NCBI RefSeq assembly: GCF_029625215.1
Contig: NZ_CP121197.1
Span: 1,178,001-1,242,000, forward strand
DNA: 64,000 bases
Direction: 5' to 3'
Origin: Aurantibacillus circumpalustris
Lineage (GTDB): Bacteria > Bacteroidota > Bacteroidia > B-17B0 > Aurantibacillaceae
This document shows, in pieces, positions 61,415 to 64,000 of this stretch. The notes under the pieces were generated by a model. That model was not told where the DNA came from. It saw only the letters and a program-made list of their open reading frames with translations, and did not search any database. How positions within the stretch are numbered: the stretch's first letter is position 1; each line of letters begins with the position of its first letter. The translations under genes and the position numbers were made by a program.

Positions 61415-61472
61415 ATGTATAAGCGGTAAAAAAGGATTGTTAGTTGGTGACTTAGCGGAGAAGAGGTGTTAA

Positions 61473-62813
61473 TTAAAAAACCAAAGTCACCAAAGTACCT
61501 TCGCCTTCGTTTGATTGTATTTTTATTGCTCCTTTGTGCAGTACCATTATTTGTTTACAAAGACTTAATCCAATGCCGCTTCCCGTTTTTTTAGTACTAA
61601 AAAATGGAATGAAAATTTTATCAAGGAGTTCTGGTTTAATACCTCCACCATTATCAGCAACTTTTAGAATCACTTTTCCGTTGAAAGATTCAGTTGCGAG
61701 AATTATTTTTGGATTTCCAATATCTCTTACTGCATCAATTGCATTTAGAACCAAATTAATCAACACCTGTTCAATCAATGCCGGATCTACTTCAAAGAAA
61801 AGAAAAGGATCACGTAGGATAACTTCTAGTTCTATTTTTTTCTTTTCTAATGTTGGCTGCATTAATTGTTGTACTTGTTCAAACAATTCCATCACCATTA
61901 CCTTAACTACAGTTGCTTTGGTAATTTTACTGAGATTCCGATACGTTTCAGTGAATTTTAATAAACCTTCACTTCTTTTTTGAATAGTACTGATACCCGT
62001 TTCTATATCGCTTAAAGTTTCCTTTGAATTTTTAGGATCGCGAATAGACTCCTGAACATTATGTTTTAGAGTCTCAGCCAAAGAAGAAATTGGCGCTACG
62101 GAGTTCATAATTTCATGCGTCATAACACTTAACAGTTTTTGCCAGGCCTTTGATTCTGTTTCATCTAGGGCTTCGTTAATATTTTGAAAGGCAATGAGTT
62201 TGTAAGTTTTATTTTCACTTTGAAAAGTAGTTGGGGATAATAATATTTTATAGACACTTTTATCCTTTGTAATAGAACCAATAACATTGTTGCCTACACT
62301 AAGTGTAATAATTTGATCGTATAATTCTTTATTACGTTTTTCGAGTGAATGAATAGTTTTTAAATACGGGATTTGAAGTAGATTTTTCAAGGACTCGTTC
62401 ATCCATAATATTTCACCACTTTCTGTTTCGTAAGATAAAATACCCGTGTCAACAATTTCGAGAATGGTTTTAAGATGTAAGTATTGAGTTTCTTTTTCTT
62501 TACTTATGATTTTAAAAGTGTCGTTAATTTCATTAAATCCCGTCCGGAAAGGTTGCAGTTCAGCCGGGGCTCTCTTCACATCAAAATACCTCGAAAAATC
62601 CCGGTAATGAACTGCCTCTACAAATTGTTGAATTTCACTTTGCGCTTTTTTATTGAATTTGTAATAGTCTATGAAAAGGAAAACAATAAGGGGAACGATG
62701 ATTAACTCCAGCAAATACCAACCTTTAACTAATGCAAAAGATGCCAGTAGTAGTGTTGCAAAAACAAGCAGCACTTTTATAAATATGTTCCAACCAAAAC
62801 GTTTAAATTTCAT
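61473..62813 (-). CDS. Sensor histidine kinase (NtrB/AtoS-like)
   Basis: 446-residue membrane sensor kinase. Two N-terminal transmembrane helices (about 10-27 and 30-48) have almost no periplasmic loop, so the signal may be sensed in the membrane or cytosol. A PAS-like domain (about 110-215) is followed by the H-box MTHEIMNSVAPI with phospho-accepting His233. The ATPase domain has NLVLNAIDAV (N box), ADNGGGI (G1) and GSGIGLSL (G2). It begins 11 bases inside the end of the response-regulator gene, so kinase and regulator are translated together. It is the likely partner of that sigma-54-type regulator. Confidence 0.93.
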   Translation of the reverse strand: MKFKRFGWNIFIKVLLVFATLLLASFALVKGWYLLELIIVPLIVFLFIDYYKFNKKAQSEIQQFVEAVHYRDFSRYFDVKRAPAELQPFRTGFNEINDTFKIISKEKETQYLHLKTILEIVDTGILSYETESGEILWMNESLKNLLQIPYLKTIHSLEKRNKELYDQIITLSVGNNVIGSITKDKSVYKILLSPTTFQSENKTYKLIAFQNINEALDETESKAWQKLLSVMTHEIMNSVAPISSLAETLKHNVQESIRDPKNSKETLSDIETGISTIQKRSEGLLKFTETYRNLSKITKATVVKVMVMELFEQVQQLMQPTLEKKKIELEVILRDPFLFFEVDPALIEQVLINLVLNAIDAVRDIGNPKIILATESFNGKVILKVADNGGGIKPELLDKIFIPFFSTKKTGSGIGLSLCKQIMVLHKGAIKIQSNEGEGTLVTLVF

Positions 62814-64000
62814 ACTTACTTAATCTGCGGTACAAGGCTGTGCGCGTAATGCCAAGTTCTTTCGCAGCCTTGGTTATGTTTCCATTGTTTTTTTCAATCG
62901 CTCTCAGTATGGTTTGTTTTTCGACGGCGCTGAGTTTTGTTTCATTGCCTTCTTCCGAAATTAATTTTGATCCTGATTCTATTGGCGAAAAAATAAGATC
63001 GCTTGCTTGGATCTGTTCGCTGTCCGCCATAATAACAGCGCGTTCTATACTGTACTGCAATTCCCTTACATTTCCTGGAAAGCGATAGTCGCATAATTTT
63101 TCTAAAGCTTTGGAATGAAATTCGGCTTTCGGTTTAAAATATTTATTTCCATAAAACTTTAGAAAGTGTTTGGCCAAGAGGGCTATATCACCTTTCCGTG
63201 AACGCAAAGGAGGTACAATAATTTCAACGGTATTGATACGATAAATTAGATCCTTTCTGAATTTATCTTCGTTCGCTAATTCAGTAAGTGGTAAATTGGT
63301 TGCGCAAATAAGTCTCAAGTTAATGGTGATCTCATTATTGGTTCCAAGGCGAACAACCTTTCTATTTTGCAATACACTTAATAGTTTTGCTTGTTGGTGT
63401 AAAGAAATATTTCCAATCTCATCTAAAAAAAGTGTTCCACCATCAGCGGCTTCAAAACGTCCTGCGCGATCTTCACGCGCGTCTGTGAAAGCTCCTTTTT
63501 TATGGCCGAATAATTCACTTTCGAATAAACTTTCAGTTAAAGAGCCGACATCTACTTTTACATAGGATTTATTTGCACGTAAGGAGCGTTGATGAATAGC
63601 TTGTGCAATGAGATCTTTACCTGTTCCATTTTCTCCCAAAATTAAAATGTTAGCATCTGTTGGGGCAATTTTTTCAATTTTACTAAAAATATCGCGCATC
63701 ACATCGCTCTCACCAATTAAGCCATACTCTCCAAAGTTTTGTTTATTGTTCTTTTTCTCAGCCCCTTTTTTCTTTAATACATCTTGTATTGTTTCCGTTA
63801 ACTTCTGATTGTTCCAAGGCTTTACAATAAAATCATCAGCCCCTTCTTTTAAAGATCTTATTGCTAAATCAATATCAGCATAAGCAGTAATCATAATTAC
63901 ACACATATCAGAATGAAACTCTTTTATACGTTTTAACCAATATATTCCTTCGTTACCAGTGTTAATAGACGCATTAAAATTCATATCTAACAAAACAAGA
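62803..64000 (-). CDS. Sigma-54-dependent response regulator, 5' end beyond the window
   Basis: NtrC-family activator, truncated at the window end; about 399 codons are visible. The frame stays open to base 64000. A TTG at 63993 is not the start, because the receiver-domain phospho-Asp segment LLDMNF lies right there. Visible domains: rest of the receiver (Lys in IVKPWNN); the AAA+ ATPase with Walker A GENGTGKD, the sigma-54-contact loop ELFGHKKGAFTDA (GAFTDA instead of GAFTGA) and GGTLFLDEIG as Walker B; and a Fis-type HTH at the C-terminus (NNGNITKAAKELGITRTALYRRL). It overlaps the kinase gene by 11 bases and probably controls the ABC operon. Confidence 0.93.
   Translation of the reverse strand, partial: LVLLDMNFNASINTGNEGIYWLKRIKEFHSDMCVIMITAYADIDLAIRSLKEGADDFIVKPWNNQKLTETIQDVLKKKGAEKKNNKQNFGEYGLIGESDVMRDIFSKIEKIAPTDANILILGENGTGKDLIAQAIHQRSLRANKSYVKVDVGSLTESLFESELFGHKKGAFTDAREDRAGRFEAADGGTLFLDEIGNISLHQQAKLLSVLQNRKVVRLGTNNEITINLRLICATNLPLTELANEDKFRKDLIYRINTVEIIVPPLRSRKGDIALLAKHFLKFYGNKYFKPKAEFHSKALEKLCDYRFPGNVRELQYSIERAVIMADSEQIQASDLIFSPIESGSKLISEEGNETKLSAVEKQTILRAIEKNNGNITKAAKELGITRTALYRRLSKYEI

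Noticed and set aside
61340-61472. Sigma-54 promoter upstream of the ABC operon
   Set aside because: I looked on the minus strand for the GG...GC core at -24/-12 with correct spacing and found none. Only the palindrome is reported.

Overview
This window looks like chromosomal DNA from a Bacteroidota (Bacteroidetes) bacterium. It is AT-rich, and several genes are preceded by the Bacteroidota -7 promoter element TAnnTTTG rather than an obvious Shine-Dalgarno site. Secreted proteins carry type A (YPNP...) or type B (FSPDGDG...NRWGNKVY) C-terminal signals of the type IX secretion system (T9SS), and a PorP/SprF-family protein is encoded beside them. I can only guess the family-level placement (free-living Flavobacteriales or Sphingobacteriales-like). 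There is no rRNA, tRNA, CRISPR array, insertion sequence or phage gene that I can support. No gap between genes exceeds about 250 bases.

Region 1 (1-8.1 kb): a membrane fatty-acid desaturase cut by the window edge, hldD (LPS inner-core heptose), a T9SS-exported M1 aminopeptidase, a T9SS-exported CxxCH protein, an AraC regulator and an arylsulfotransferase-like exported protein.

Region 2 (8.1-26.8 kb): a surface-glycan or glycolipid locus on both strands. It holds a Wzz-like protein, two flippases, an O-antigen-polymerase-like protein, a GT2, a GT87-like and another GT-C-like membrane glycosyltransferase, and an acyltransferase 3. Mixed into it are four radical SAM enzymes (three with cobalamin-binding-type N-termini, one SPASM type), two SAM methyltransferases and an orphan nucleotidyltransferase-fold protein. 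This combination is the best candidate for an undescribed biosynthetic system here. No initiating sugar-phosphate transferase or Wza/Wzc is present, so the locus is incomplete or atypical.

Region 3 (26.8-34.9 kb): metabolic and housekeeping genes. These are ferredoxin, methylmalonyl-CoA epimerase, a DnaJ-domain membrane protein, an aldehyde dehydrogenase, an HTH regulator, an HI0933-type flavoprotein, enoyl-CoA hydratase, a small CxxC protein, gatC and an acyl-glycerol-phosphate acyltransferase.

Region 4 (35.0-51.7 kb): a four-gene minus-strand T9SS cassette. A 2907-residue repeat-rich type B cargo is followed by PorP/SprF, a PorE-like TPR/propeller/OmpA protein and a second 1488-residue type B cargo. 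The two giants share the same roughly 73-residue Cys/Trp repeat (about 25 and 8 units). Part of the larger gene is a recent 642-bp tandem duplication.

Region 5 (52-64 kb): mutL, two rhomboid proteases, a second PorE-like protein without OmpA domain, a pirin with an export-like leader, a MacB/FtsX-type ABC exporter, and a sigma-54-type two-component system whose response regulator runs off the window end. An inverted repeat upstream of the ABC operon is a candidate binding site for that regulator.
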